NCBI GenBank assembly: GCA_964603125.1
Contig: CAZRUA010000098.1
Span: 1-13,552 of the forward strand
Origin: CAZRUA01 sp964603125
GTDB taxonomy: Bacteria > Bacteroidota > Bacteroidia > B-17B0 > Aurantibacillaceae
Length of the DNA stretch: 13,552 nt
Reading direction: 5' to 3'
Positions 1 through 7,664 of this stretch are shown here, piece by piece (the first letter of the stretch is position 1; every line of letters starts with the position of its first letter). Under the pieces are notes generated by a model. That model worked only from the letters and a program-made list of their open reading frames with translations, was not told the DNA's origin and made no database searches. The position numbers and the translations under genes were made by a program.

Positions 1-2
1 GG

Positions 3-2606
3 GTTGAAGGCGATAGTTTAAAAATTATAATTGATAATAGTGGATTAGAATCGGATGCCGCGCAATTTACACTTGATGAAGGATCAAATTTATGGATAGC
101 CAATCAAAACAAAATAGAGAAATATGATGAAAATGGAAAAACATTTCAAATAGTTTATCAAGATACGAACACCATAAAAAAAGCTCAGTTCTCCGAAATA
201 ATTTATTATAATAAATATATATACTTTAGCAATCTTGGTTCTGGAATATGCGAGCTAAACACTAAAACCAACCTTACAAAAACATACTCAACTTTTTTTT
301 CCGATAATGAAATATATAATCGATTTAGTTTTACATCCAATAACAATGAGCTTTTCATACTTGCCGAAAATCAAAAAAACCCAAGTTTCTCCATATTTAA
401 ACTAAAAGGAAAGCTCATTCAGCAAGCAATCTACAAAGTATCTGAGAATAATAACAGAGCATACACCTTACGATTTGATAAAGAAAATCAACCTTGGTTA
501 TGCACCTCCAATGGAGCATTTCAACAAAACAATTCGCAATCGAGCTTAGAACAAAGTAATGCAAAATTTAATGGTCAAAAAATAAGCTTTATGTTTCATG
601 ACAAGGAAGGTAATTATTGGTTTACGTCCTTGCATAATGGAATTTTTATTATCCCTTATCTTCAATTACAAAACTACACCAATAGTAATTCTAGTTTACC
701 TACAAACAACATCAGCGCCATCACACATCTAAAAGACAAGCAACTATTAGCTGGTACTTATTTGGGTCAGGTTTTAAAATTAAATGCTAACAATGAATTT
801 GAAGTTGTGGCTGACAAAACACCCAATCAATATACAACAGTAAAAAAAATACTCGAAACAGAAGATTACATATATACCAGTAGAGTTATTATGTCTGTTA
901 TTGATAAAAAAACATTAAAAGAAATAGCTGGAGTAAGAATGAATTCAAGAGATTTCATAATTCATAACGACACCCTTTACAGCATTTCCTATGGTTCTTT
1001 TAGTTGCATTGCATTAAAGGATTTACACAGGGGCCTATCAGAAAAACACAATTACATTCGGAAAATCGGTGGCAGAACTCTTTACTTTGATTCGCTAAAT
1101 AATCAAATTTATGTCGCATTTAATGATGGATTATTCAGCTATCAAAACAAGCAGTTTAAAGAAGTACTCTTCAATAAAAACCATGTCTATGCTCATAGTG
1201 TAGCTACATATAAAAATGAAGCTTGGATAGCAACAAGTAATAACAGTTTATTGAAATTAACTAAAGGAAAAATAACAAAGCAAGGTATAAACGAATTAAA
1301 TATCAAAGAATCCATCATCAAATTAGTCGTACAGAAGAAAAATTTTCTCTTTATAACAACTTCAGGTAATTTTTACATTCATGATATAAACAATAAAAAA
1401 ACACATGTCTATTCATCGATGCAGGGAATAAATTCGAGGGATATTACAGCAATAGATATTGAAAATGAAATCGTTTATTTAGCAACCAATAAAGGTATAA
1501 CTACCTTACCTATAAATCTAACCTTTAACAACAATTACAAATCAAATATTAAAATTCAGAGTGTTTTATTGGGTGATCAAAAAATCATTCTTGATTCAGT
1601 TCTACTACTTCCTTATAAAAATAATAACTTGAAAATCAATTTTACATCAGTTGCATTCAAAAGCAGAGGACAGTTTACTTATGAATACAGGCTTATTGGT
1701 CTAGACACGAACTGGACAATAAATAAAGGTTCTGATAATTATGCAGTTTTTTCTTCTCTACCTCCTGGCAATTTTCAATTTGAGGTTAGGTCAAGAAATG
1801 AAAACGGTATATTATCCAATCAAACACTTTCTTTTAAAATAGCTGTTGAATCTCCTTTTTGGCAAAAATGGTGGTTCTATTTATTCATCATAGTTGCTAC
1901 CATTGGTGTTGTAACATTAGTATTTTTAATTAGAATTAGAACGATTCAAAAAAAATCTGCCATACAACAAGAGCTAGCCACCTCACAATTAGCTGCAATT
2001 AATGCGCAAATGAATCCGCATTTCATGTACAACACATTAAACTCAATACAAGACTTAATTTTAAAAAGTGATTTAAAAAATACCAATTACTATTTAAGCA
2101 AATTTAGTTCGTTAATGCGTAAAATACTTGAAGCTTCACAAAGCAATACAATCATCTTAGAAGAGGAAATTGAAATTTTAGAATTATACTTATCGCTCGA
2201 AAAATTACGCTTTGGGAACGAGTTCACCTACGAAATAAATTGCGAAACAACAATCAACAAAAGCAAAATACTCATTCCTTCCATTATTATACAGCCCTTT
2301 GTTGAAAACGCAATTAAGCACGGTCTACTTCATAAAAAAGAAAACAAGAAAATTGAAATAAGTTTTACAGAAAAAGACAAGCTTATGATTTGTACTATTT
2401 CTGATAATGGAATTGGAAGGAAAAAATCAGCTGAAATTAAGGAGCGCTCAGCATTTGCGCACAAATCATTTGCAACTAAGGCGACTGAAAAACGCCTAGC
2501 TTTAATTAATTCTGATAAAGAAACGCCAATAACATTAAAAATTATTGATCTCGAGTCAAATGGAATTCCCTCAGGAACCCAAGTTATCATTTCAATTCCG
2601 CTTTAA
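3..2606 (+). CDS. LytS-type sensor histidine kinase with beta-propeller sensor and Y_Y_Y domain (5' truncated)
   Basis: The frame is open from base 3, so the gene begins outside the window; 867 residues are visible and the ATG at 591 is internal. Visible residues 1 to about 530 carry repeated short blade-like motifs with Trp and Gly (for example GNYWFTSLHNGIF after base 609), as in the periplasmic two-component regulator propellers of Bacteroidota. Residues about 540-615 resemble a Y_Y_Y domain (EYRLIGLDTNW, then LPPGNFQFEVRSRNENG). One membrane segment follows at about 623-646. The cytoplasmic part is a His_kinase (PF06580-like) domain: the phospho-acceptor is expected at His673 in NPHFMYNTLNS (codon 2019-2021), the N-box Asn769 in PFVENAIKHG, and the G-box Asp801 in DNGIGR. 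It should sense an envelope or extracellular cue and phosphorylate a LytTR regulator, most likely the one at 3844-4605. The signal is unknown. Family identity is firm; the pairing is inferred from proximity. Confidence 0.93.
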   Translation, partial: VEGDSLKIIIDNSGLESDAAQFTLDEGSNLWIANQNKIEKYDENGKTFQIVYQDTNTIKKAQFSEIIYYNKYIYFSNLGSGICELNTKTNLTKTYSTFFSDNEIYNRFSFTSNNNELFILAENQKNPSFSIFKLKGKLIQQAIYKVSENNNRAYTLRFDKENQPWLCTSNGAFQQNNSQSSLEQSNAKFNGQKISFMFHDKEGNYWFTSLHNGIFIIPYLQLQNYTNSNSSLPTNNISAITHLKDKQLLAGTYLGQVLKLNANNEFEVVADKTPNQYTTVKKILETEDYIYTSRVIMSVIDKKTLKEIAGVRMNSRDFIIHNDTLYSISYGSFSCIALKDLHRGLSEKHNYIRKIGGRTLYFDSLNNQIYVAFNDGLFSYQNKQFKEVLFNKNHVYAHSVATYKNEAWIATSNNSLLKLTKGKITKQGINELNIKESIIKLVVQKKNFLFITTSGNFYIHDINNKKTHVYSSMQGINSRDITAIDIENEIVYLATNKGITTLPINLTFNNNYKSNIKIQSVLLGDQKIILDSVLLLPYKNNNLKINFTSVAFKSRGQFTYEYRLIGLDTNWTINKGSDNYAVFSSLPPGNFQFEVRSRNENGILSNQTLSFKIAVESPFWQKWWFYLFIIVATIGVVTLVFLIRIRTIQKKSAIQQELATSQLAAINAQMNPHFMYNTLNSIQDLILKSDLKNTNYYLSKFSSLMRKILEASQSNTIILEEEIEILELYLSLEKLRFGNEFTYEINCETTINKSKILIPSIIIQPFVENAIKHGLLHKKENKKIEISFTEKDKLMICTISDNGIGRKKSAEIKERSAFAHKSFATKATEKRLALINSDKETPITLKIIDLESNGIPSGTQVIISIPL

Positions 2607-2636
2607 CGGTTCGTGTATCCAAAAATACGTTTCATG
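2607..2636 (+). promoter_or_regulatory. Putative LytTR-regulator binding site (direct repeat pair, site A)
   Basis: Two 9-bp direct repeats, CGGTTCGTG at 2607-2615 and CGTTTCATG at 2628-2636, match at 7 of 9 positions and start 21 bp apart, about two helical turns. The first repeat begins at the base after the kinase stop codon. The same arrangement lies before the gene at 4712. LytTR proteins such as AgrA are known to bind two 9-bp direct repeats separated by about 12 bp, which is the spacing here. Assignment to the regulator at 3844-4605 is inference. Confidence 0.6.
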
Positions 2637-2660
2637 CAATTCAGCTTACCTATTTAAACT

Positions 2661-2668
2661 TAGTTTTA
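2661..2668 (+). promoter_or_regulatory. Possible -7 promoter element for the 2690 gene
   Basis: TAGTTTTA matches the Bacteroidota -7 consensus TANNTTTG except at the last base. It lies 29 bases before the ATG and 24 bases after the second repeat of site A. That would place the repeat near the -33 region, as for an activator contacting RNA polymerase. The region is AT-rich, so a chance match is quite possible. Confidence 0.3.
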
Positions 2669-2689
2669 TTTCTTCGCATAAAAAAAATT

Positions 2690-3787
2690 ATGCTTAAAAA
2701 AATTCTAATCGTATCATTTATTGGTACAAGCTTGTTTGGGAATGCTCAATTTAACAAACTAATGAAAAAAATGGAAGACAAAGCCAACGGCAAAGCCGCT
2801 GACGAACTTCCTAAAGGTGTTGAAATTTACGATGAGATACATACGGATAGTATAGGTTTTTCAGGTAAATACTACACAAAATACCCTGTGAAATTATCAG
2901 TACTAAATATGATGAATGCACCTAAATATTTTAATGTAAGTGAAGTTACTTTAGAATTAAGACAAACATCTTTAACTGGCGTTTTCCATTTTATAAAGGA
3001 TGAACCAGGTAAAAAAATGAGAAGCGAAAATACAGATATCAAAACTGTTGTTGATTTTGGAATGCCAGGAGATGGTGGGAATCAACTTGCTCGTAAAACT
3101 ATGAAGGCGTGTAATTGCTTTCAATTAGAAGTAAATAATTCGTTTGGAAATTCAGGCGAAAAAAGAGGTTTTGAAGATGATGCGAAAATTTATCGTTACA
3201 CAAAAGATCCTGACATTATTTTTATTGGCAGACCACAATATAGTGAATACAAAAAAAGTGGGAAGAAAACATTCTTCGCTTCATTAGGTCATAACTATAC
3301 TGGGGCAAGCTTTAATGTGTTAAGTAAAAACAAAGAAAAATTGGCAGAATGGGATAGTTTAAAAATTGTTGATGCCATTTTTGAAATGGAAGCATTATAC
3401 GCTGAAGAAACGAGTGGTGCATTAGCTTCTATGATAAACCTTCCTGCTAAAGGAGTTAACGATGCAGCAAGAGAAAAAGAATATTTTGATTTAATCATGC
3501 CATTTGCTTCAAAAGATAAGCCCGCTGCTTGGGGAGATAAATTCGTATTCTGCTATATACAAAAGGATTGGAAAGTAATTTACAAAAAAGATAATCCAAA
3601 GGCAATCTCGCACAGAAGTGCCACGGTAATTGCCGTTTCTACCAATGTGCCAAAAGGAGAGTGTAGATACATTACATGCGCCATAAATCAATCTTATGAT
3701 GGAAAAGATTTTGGCAAAGCATTTATGGCCGGTTTCGTTGGATCTCTTGTGCCTGTGAATTGCGAATCTGTAAAAAACTTCAAATAA
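2690..3787 (+). CDS. Exported protein of unknown family
   Basis: I do not recognise this 365-residue protein. It starts MLKKILIVSFIGTSLFGNAQ, a clear Sec signal peptide with likely cleavage near residue 19-20, so the mature protein should be periplasmic, surface-located or released. No T9SS sorting domain and no lipobox cysteine are visible. The mature part begins with a charged, Lys-rich stretch (about 21-40) and then looks globular with no further membrane segment. Six cysteines lie at 141, 143, 288, 325, 330 and 358, including a C-N-C pair, so disulfides are possible. A short hydrophobic run at about 344-356 (FMAGFVGSLVPV) is near the C-terminus. It sits between a histidine kinase and its likely LytTR partner, has putative LytTR site A in its leader and ends at a strong terminator. 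It may be a target or an accessory of that system. Gene reality is well supported; function is unknown. Confidence 0.85.
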   Translation: MLKKILIVSFIGTSLFGNAQFNKLMKKMEDKANGKAADELPKGVEIYDEIHTDSIGFSGKYYTKYPVKLSVLNMMNAPKYFNVSEVTLELRQTSLTGVFHFIKDEPGKKMRSENTDIKTVVDFGMPGDGGNQLARKTMKACNCFQLEVNNSFGNSGEKRGFEDDAKIYRYTKDPDIIFIGRPQYSEYKKSGKKTFFASLGHNYTGASFNVLSKNKEKLAEWDSLKIVDAIFEMEALYAEETSGALASMINLPAKGVNDAAREKEYFDLIMPFASKDKPAAWGDKFVFCYIQKDWKVIYKKDNPKAISHRSATVIAVSTNVPKGECRYITCAINQSYDGKDFGKAFMAGFVGSLVPVNCESVKNFK

Positions 3788-3793
3788 AATTCT

Positions 3794-3825
3794 AAAAGCC
3801 TCCCATTATTTCTAGGAGGCTTTTT
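3794..3825 (+). terminator. Intrinsic terminator after the 2690 gene
   Basis: A perfect 10-bp stem, AAAAGCCTCC (3794-3803) with GGAGGCTTTT (3815-3824), encloses an 11-base loop and runs into a T5 tract. It begins 7 bases after the stop codon. It ends only 18 bases before the response-regulator ATG, so it probably limits read-through into that gene. Confidence 0.85.
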
Positions 3826-3843
3826 CATACCTTAGCGTTCGTA

Positions 3844-4605
3844 ATGATTAATGCAATACTTATAGATGATGAAGAAAGAGCAAGGGATTCGCTGAGAACT
3901 CTGCTTGCTTCTTATTGCCCTGAAGTTACAATAATAGCGGAATGCGGAAATGTTCCTGAAGGCGTTTTAGCTATAAACAAACACAACCCTAAGCTTGTGT
4001 TTTTAGATATAGAAATGCCCGAATATAACGGGTTTGAGCTACTTAGTTTTTTTAGAGATGTTGATTTTGAAATTATTTTTGTTACTGCATATAATGAATA
4101 TGCTTTAAAAGCCTTTGAAGTTTCGGCAGTTGACTATATTCTAAAACCCGTTGATATTGACAAACTCAAAACAGCCGTTGAAAAAGCATCGAAGAAGTTA
4201 AATAGTTTTGATATGAAAAATAGATTGGATGTTTTAAAGGAATCCTTTAAAACTAACCAGTTTAACAAAATTGCTCTTCCGTTAGCTGAGGGCTTACTTT
4301 TTGTTGATGTTTTAGAAATCATATACCTCGAAGCAGATGGATCGTATACAAATGTTTGGTTAAAAGATGGGTCTAAAATATTAGTAAGCAAAAAAATAAA
4401 ATTCTTTGAAGAGACACTTGAAGGACGCCCTAATTTTTTCCGCTCACACCGCTCTTTTATGGTGAACATTAATTTTATTAAAAAGTATAATCGTGCTGAA
4501 AACGCACTTCTACTGGATAATGGTAAAACCATCACAATTTCTCGCGACAAAAAAAACGAATTTGAACAAGAATTGAAAAAAAACAACTTAATGGTTGGCC
4601 TTTAA
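3844..4605 (+). CDS. LytTR-family response regulator
   Basis: This 253-residue cytoplasmic regulator has an N-terminal receiver domain (about 1-118) and a C-terminal LytTR DNA-binding domain (about 142-248), the usual length for this family. Receiver residues are all present: acidic pocket Asp8/Asp9, phospho-acceptor Asp55 in LVFLDIEMP, Thr81 in FVTAYNEYA and Lys101 in YILKPVD. The LytTR part shows the expected IIYLEADGSYTNVWL and FFRSHRSFMVNINFI motifs. The ATG at 3844 fits the family start (MINAILIDDEERAR). It is the natural partner of the LytS-type kinase at 3-2606, although the exported-protein gene lies between them. The terminator just upstream leaves no room for a normal promoter, so expression should come from read-through or from a promoter inside the preceding gene. 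Likely targets are the direct-repeat sites at 2607 and 4626. Confidence 0.95.
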   Translation: MINAILIDDEERARDSLRTLLASYCPEVTIIAECGNVPEGVLAINKHNPKLVFLDIEMPEYNGFELLSFFRDVDFEIIFVTAYNEYALKAFEVSAVDYILKPVDIDKLKTAVEKASKKLNSFDMKNRLDVLKESFKTNQFNKIALPLAEGLLFVDVLEIIYLEADGSYTNVWLKDGSKILVSKKIKFFEETLEGRPNFFRSHRSFMVNINFIKKYNRAENALLLDNGKTITISRDKKNEFEQELKKNNLMVGL

Positions 4606-4625
4606 TTCACCCTACAGGTTAAATT

Positions 4626-4655
4626 CAGTTCATGAATCAAAAACTACGTTTCATG
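4626..4655 (+). promoter_or_regulatory. Putative LytTR-regulator binding site (direct repeat pair, site B)
   Basis: Direct repeats CAGTTCATG (4626-4634) and CGTTTCATG (4647-4655) match at 7 of 9 positions and start 21 bp apart. Aligned without gaps from the third base of the first repeat, site B and site A agree at 27 of 34 positions, including a 10-base identical run TACGTTTCAT (extending to the following G). This is strong conservation for otherwise unrelated intergenic DNA. Repeat 1 also fits the published LytTR half-site pattern (T/A)(A/C)(C/A)GTTN(A/G)(T/G). Control by the adjacent regulator is inferred. Confidence 0.65.
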
Positions 4656-4673
4656 GATTTACCCCCTATTATT

Positions 4674-4681
4674 TAGTGTTG
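4674..4681 (+). promoter_or_regulatory. Possible -7 promoter element for the 4712 gene
   Basis: TAGTGTTG matches the Bacteroidota -7 consensus TANNTTTG at all but one fixed position. It lies 18 bases after the second repeat of site B, which would put that repeat over the -33 region. The ATG follows 30 bases downstream. The assignment is tentative. Confidence 0.35.
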
Positions 4682-4711
4682 CTACCCGTAATTTGTTAAA
4701 AAATAACAATT

Positions 4712-7609
4712 ATGAGAAAAATACTTACTTTTTTACTTTTGGGGATTATATCAAGTACATTTATAATTGCCCAACCAGCTTGGCAATGGGCATATAAGGC
4801 CGGCGGTACAACAACCACAAACAATATTGATGTTACATACGGTGTGGCTAAAGACGGTTTAAATAACGTTTATAGTTGCGGCTCTTATCAAGGCACTGTA
4901 ACTATAGGAGCTAATACTTGGACAGCAGCTACAAGAAATGCATGGGTAGGTAAACAAACCTCAGATGGCCAGTGGATTTGGTCAGTAACAGGCGGAGGAA
5001 ATATAGCAGCGCAGGCAATAACCGTTGATTCTAATGGAGATGTTATAGTGGTTGGAAGTTGCACTGGAGGCACAACATTAAACGGCTTTACTATTAATTC
5101 CTTAGGTGGTGCAAACACTGCAATGTTTGTTGCAAAATTAAATGGGATTACTGGAGCTGTGCTATGGGCTAAAGAAGGAAGAACACCAACTTCGGGCGGG
5201 AGTGTTGATGCTTTTGGGGTGGCGGTAGATAACGTGAATAATGTTTATGTTGCTGGTAGAGGAAAAGGTGCAATAAATTTTGCCTCAACATTAACTTTTA
5301 CTAGTTCCTCTAGTACGGTTGCTCAAACACTGGATGGTTATATTTTAAAACTTAACTCAAACGGCACACCAAAGTTTGTAAATAGAATTTATGGCGCAAC
5401 AACAGGGAATGCGGATAAAAATTGTTACAGTGTTGCAACTGATAATTTAGGGCATGTATATGCTTTAGGATACTTTCAATCAACAATTGCGAGACTTGAT
5501 AATACCTACTTTATTTCTAACACTAACACAACTTCAACCACAAATGACATATTCTTGGCTAAATACGACACAAGTGGAGCCACAATTGGAATGTTTAAAT
5601 ACGGAAGTGCGACTACAACTGTTCAGGATTTTGCCTACAATATCAAAATGATAAATGATACAATTGCCGTTTTTGCAGGACAATCAAACAACTTAGCAAC
5701 ATTAACCAAAGTTAATACGAATACAGGGTCAAGCATAAATAACTTTACTGCAAGTGGTAATGGTACTTCGGTTTTTTATTCGATTGATAAAGACGCTAAT
5801 GCAAATATTTATGCGACAGGATTTATAAGTTCAGACAACGCCACTGGTCAAAACTTTGGTACTACCAACCTAAAAACAAATTCACAAAACGATTTACTGC
5901 TTATAAAAACTGATGCAACTTTATCGACACAGTCGGCTATTAATTTTGGAAATACATCAACAAGCTTAACCAATGAATTAGGTCGTTGCTTAGTTACCCT
6001 AGGAACGGATGATAATGTAATTGGTGGGATCTTTGCATCAAATTTAACCTTAGGTATATCCAATATGAGTGCACAAGGTAATTCTGACTTACTAATAGCT
6101 AGATATGCTCCCTGTGCTCAAAGTTTAGCTATTACAACAGAACCAATTAACGATACTACATGCGCATCGGGGCCTGCAACATTTTCGTTCGCTACAAACA
6201 TGCCTAATTACACTATTATGTGGTATAAAAACGGAGCTCAAATGTCTGGCAATACAAATGATACACTTAGCACTGGCACCTTCAGTAATTTAGATAATTT
6301 CTTTGCTATTGCTACATCAGCTTGTGGAACAGCACAAACTCAAACAGTTTATGTTCATGTTCTACAAGCACCAGCAATAACTCTTCAGCCTATTTTCAAC
6401 ACAAGCCCTTACTGCTTTGGCGATACAGCAGTTATTGTTGTTGGAGCAACAGGCGATAATTTATCTTATCAATGGAGAAAGGGAACTACTGTAATTCCAG
6501 GCGAAAATAATGATACCCTATTAATTGTTTGTAATGGAACATCTGTAACCGGAACCTACAATTGCATTGTCTCAAACCAATGTAATTCAGTCACCTCTAA
6601 CAATGGTTTAATTTCAAATGTATATTCACCTGCTACAATTACAGCAAGCCCATCAAATTCAATAATATGTGCAGGAACAACCTCATCAATAAGTCCTAAC
6701 AGTGTTTCAGGAGCAACTAGTTATCAATGGTACTTAAACGGCAATCCAATTAGTGGTGCAAACTCCATCAACTATACAATTTCAAATATGCAAGCTGCTA
6801 ATACAGGAACATATTCTTTAGTTGCCATTGCTACATGTGGAAACGATACCGCAGAAATTCGAACAGTATCTCTTGGAACAAACACTGTTCTTAACAGCTC
6901 AACAACAACTGGATCAAGCTGCCCTGGAACTGATATGACTTATGCACTTGATGTAACAGGTACAAATGTGAGCTACCAATGGTTCTTAAACAGCAATGTG
7001 ATAGCCGGAGCTACAAACGATACATTGGTTATTAATAATATTTCCTCTGCAATGAATGGTCAATATCAAGTACAAATATCTGGGGCATGCGGAAGTACCA
7101 TCAGTGCTGGTATTTCAACATTAAGCGTACCAACATTCATTACGAGTATTACTGTAAGCGGGAATATGCTAATCTCTGATGATAATAATTCAGGATCATT
7201 TCAATGGATTGATTGCAATAATGGAAACCAGATTATACCTGGAGAAAACTCTATTGGCTTCAGCCCATCAAGCAATGGGAACTATGCAGTTATTCTTTCG
7301 CATGGAATTTGCACAGATACTTCAAATTGTATTTCAATAAATACCATAGGACTAAACACTTTTAACTTAAGTACTCAAATAGAAATTTCACCAAACCCTG
7401 TAAAAGATTTCGTAAAAATTAAATCGATAAGCACCACACAACAAAATTCTGAAATAAAAATTATGGGTATAGATGGTAAAATAGTATTGTCACAAATGTC
7501 AACAGGAAATACGACTAATATTGATTTATCAAGTCTTTCCAACGGAGTTTATTTCATCCAAGTTTATAGTGCAACAAGTACATATACTCAGAAAATAATT
7601 AAACAATAA
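4712..7609 (+). CDS. Large T9SS-secreted surface protein with propeller-like repeats and Ig-like modules
   Basis: A 965-residue secreted protein. Residues 1-20 are a Sec signal peptide (MRKILTFLLLGIISSTFIIA). Residues about 21-465 hold repeats of the type GVAVDNVNNVYVAGRG and ILKLNSNG, resembling SBBP/beta-propeller repeats. Five Ig-like or PKD-like modules follow, beginning at about 467, 552, 642, 724 and 807; most carry a YQW-type core (SYQWRKG, SYQWYLNG, SYQWFLN, FQWIDCNNG) and paired cysteines. The C-terminal 78 residues are a type A T9SS sorting domain: ISPNPVKDFVKIKS, then NGVYFIQVYS and a final KIIKQ. The protein should cross the outer membrane by T9SS and be anchored to the surface or released. 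Adhesion or matrix binding is plausible, and no enzymatic motif is seen. It follows the LytTR regulator by 106 bases, with putative site B in between, and is followed by a strong terminator, so it looks like a separately promoted target of the two-component system. Confidence 0.9.
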   Translation: MRKILTFLLLGIISSTFIIAQPAWQWAYKAGGTTTTNNIDVTYGVAKDGLNNVYSCGSYQGTVTIGANTWTAATRNAWVGKQTSDGQWIWSVTGGGNIAAQAITVDSNGDVIVVGSCTGGTTLNGFTINSLGGANTAMFVAKLNGITGAVLWAKEGRTPTSGGSVDAFGVAVDNVNNVYVAGRGKGAINFASTLTFTSSSSTVAQTLDGYILKLNSNGTPKFVNRIYGATTGNADKNCYSVATDNLGHVYALGYFQSTIARLDNTYFISNTNTTSTTNDIFLAKYDTSGATIGMFKYGSATTTVQDFAYNIKMINDTIAVFAGQSNNLATLTKVNTNTGSSINNFTASGNGTSVFYSIDKDANANIYATGFISSDNATGQNFGTTNLKTNSQNDLLLIKTDATLSTQSAINFGNTSTSLTNELGRCLVTLGTDDNVIGGIFASNLTLGISNMSAQGNSDLLIARYAPCAQSLAITTEPINDTTCASGPATFSFATNMPNYTIMWYKNGAQMSGNTNDTLSTGTFSNLDNFFAIATSACGTAQTQTVYVHVLQAPAITLQPIFNTSPYCFGDTAVIVVGATGDNLSYQWRKGTTVIPGENNDTLLIVCNGTSVTGTYNCIVSNQCNSVTSNNGLISNVYSPATITASPSNSIICAGTTSSISPNSVSGATSYQWYLNGNPISGANSINYTISNMQAANTGTYSLVAIATCGNDTAEIRTVSLGTNTVLNSSTTTGSSCPGTDMTYALDVTGTNVSYQWFLNSNVIAGATNDTLVINNISSAMNGQYQVQISGACGSTISAGISTLSVPTFITSITVSGNMLISDDNNSGSFQWIDCNNGNQIIPGENSIGFSPSSNGNYAVILSHGICTDTSNCISINTIGLNTFNLSTQIEISPNPVKDFVKIKSISTTQQNSEIKIMGIDGKIVLSQMSTGNTTNIDLSSLSNGVYFIQVYSATSTYTQKIIKQ

Positions 7610-7622
7610 AGAAAAACCACTT

Positions 7623-7663
7623 AAAAAAATCCCTCAGTTTTAATTAGCTGAGGGATTTTTTTT
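7623..7663. terminator. Shared bidirectional intrinsic terminator
   Basis: The arms AAAAAAATCCCTCAG (7623-7637) and CTGAGGGATTTTTTT (7648-7662) are perfectly complementary around a 10-base loop. The GC core is CCCTCAG/CTGAGGG. With an A-tract on one side and a T-tract on the other it can terminate transcription in both directions. It lies between the stop of the plus-strand T9SS gene (7609) and the stop of the minus-strand Wzi-like gene (7665). Confidence 0.9.
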
Positions 7664-7664
7664 A

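Noticed and set aside
591..2606. Kinase starting at the ATG at 591
   Set aside because: The same frame is open and propeller-like back to base 3, so this ATG is internal to a longer gene cut by the window edge.
3834..3842. Possible third LytTR half-site (AGCGTTCGT) just before the regulator ATG
   Set aside because: It resembles one repeat, but there is no second copy 21 bp away on either side, and it sits between the terminator and the start codon with no room for a promoter.
4134..4586. A 150-residue open frame on the minus strand inside the response regulator gene
   Set aside because: It lies fully antisense to a strongly recognised LytTR regulator and shows no domain or leader of its own. 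The other short frames inside recognised genes were rejected on the same grounds.
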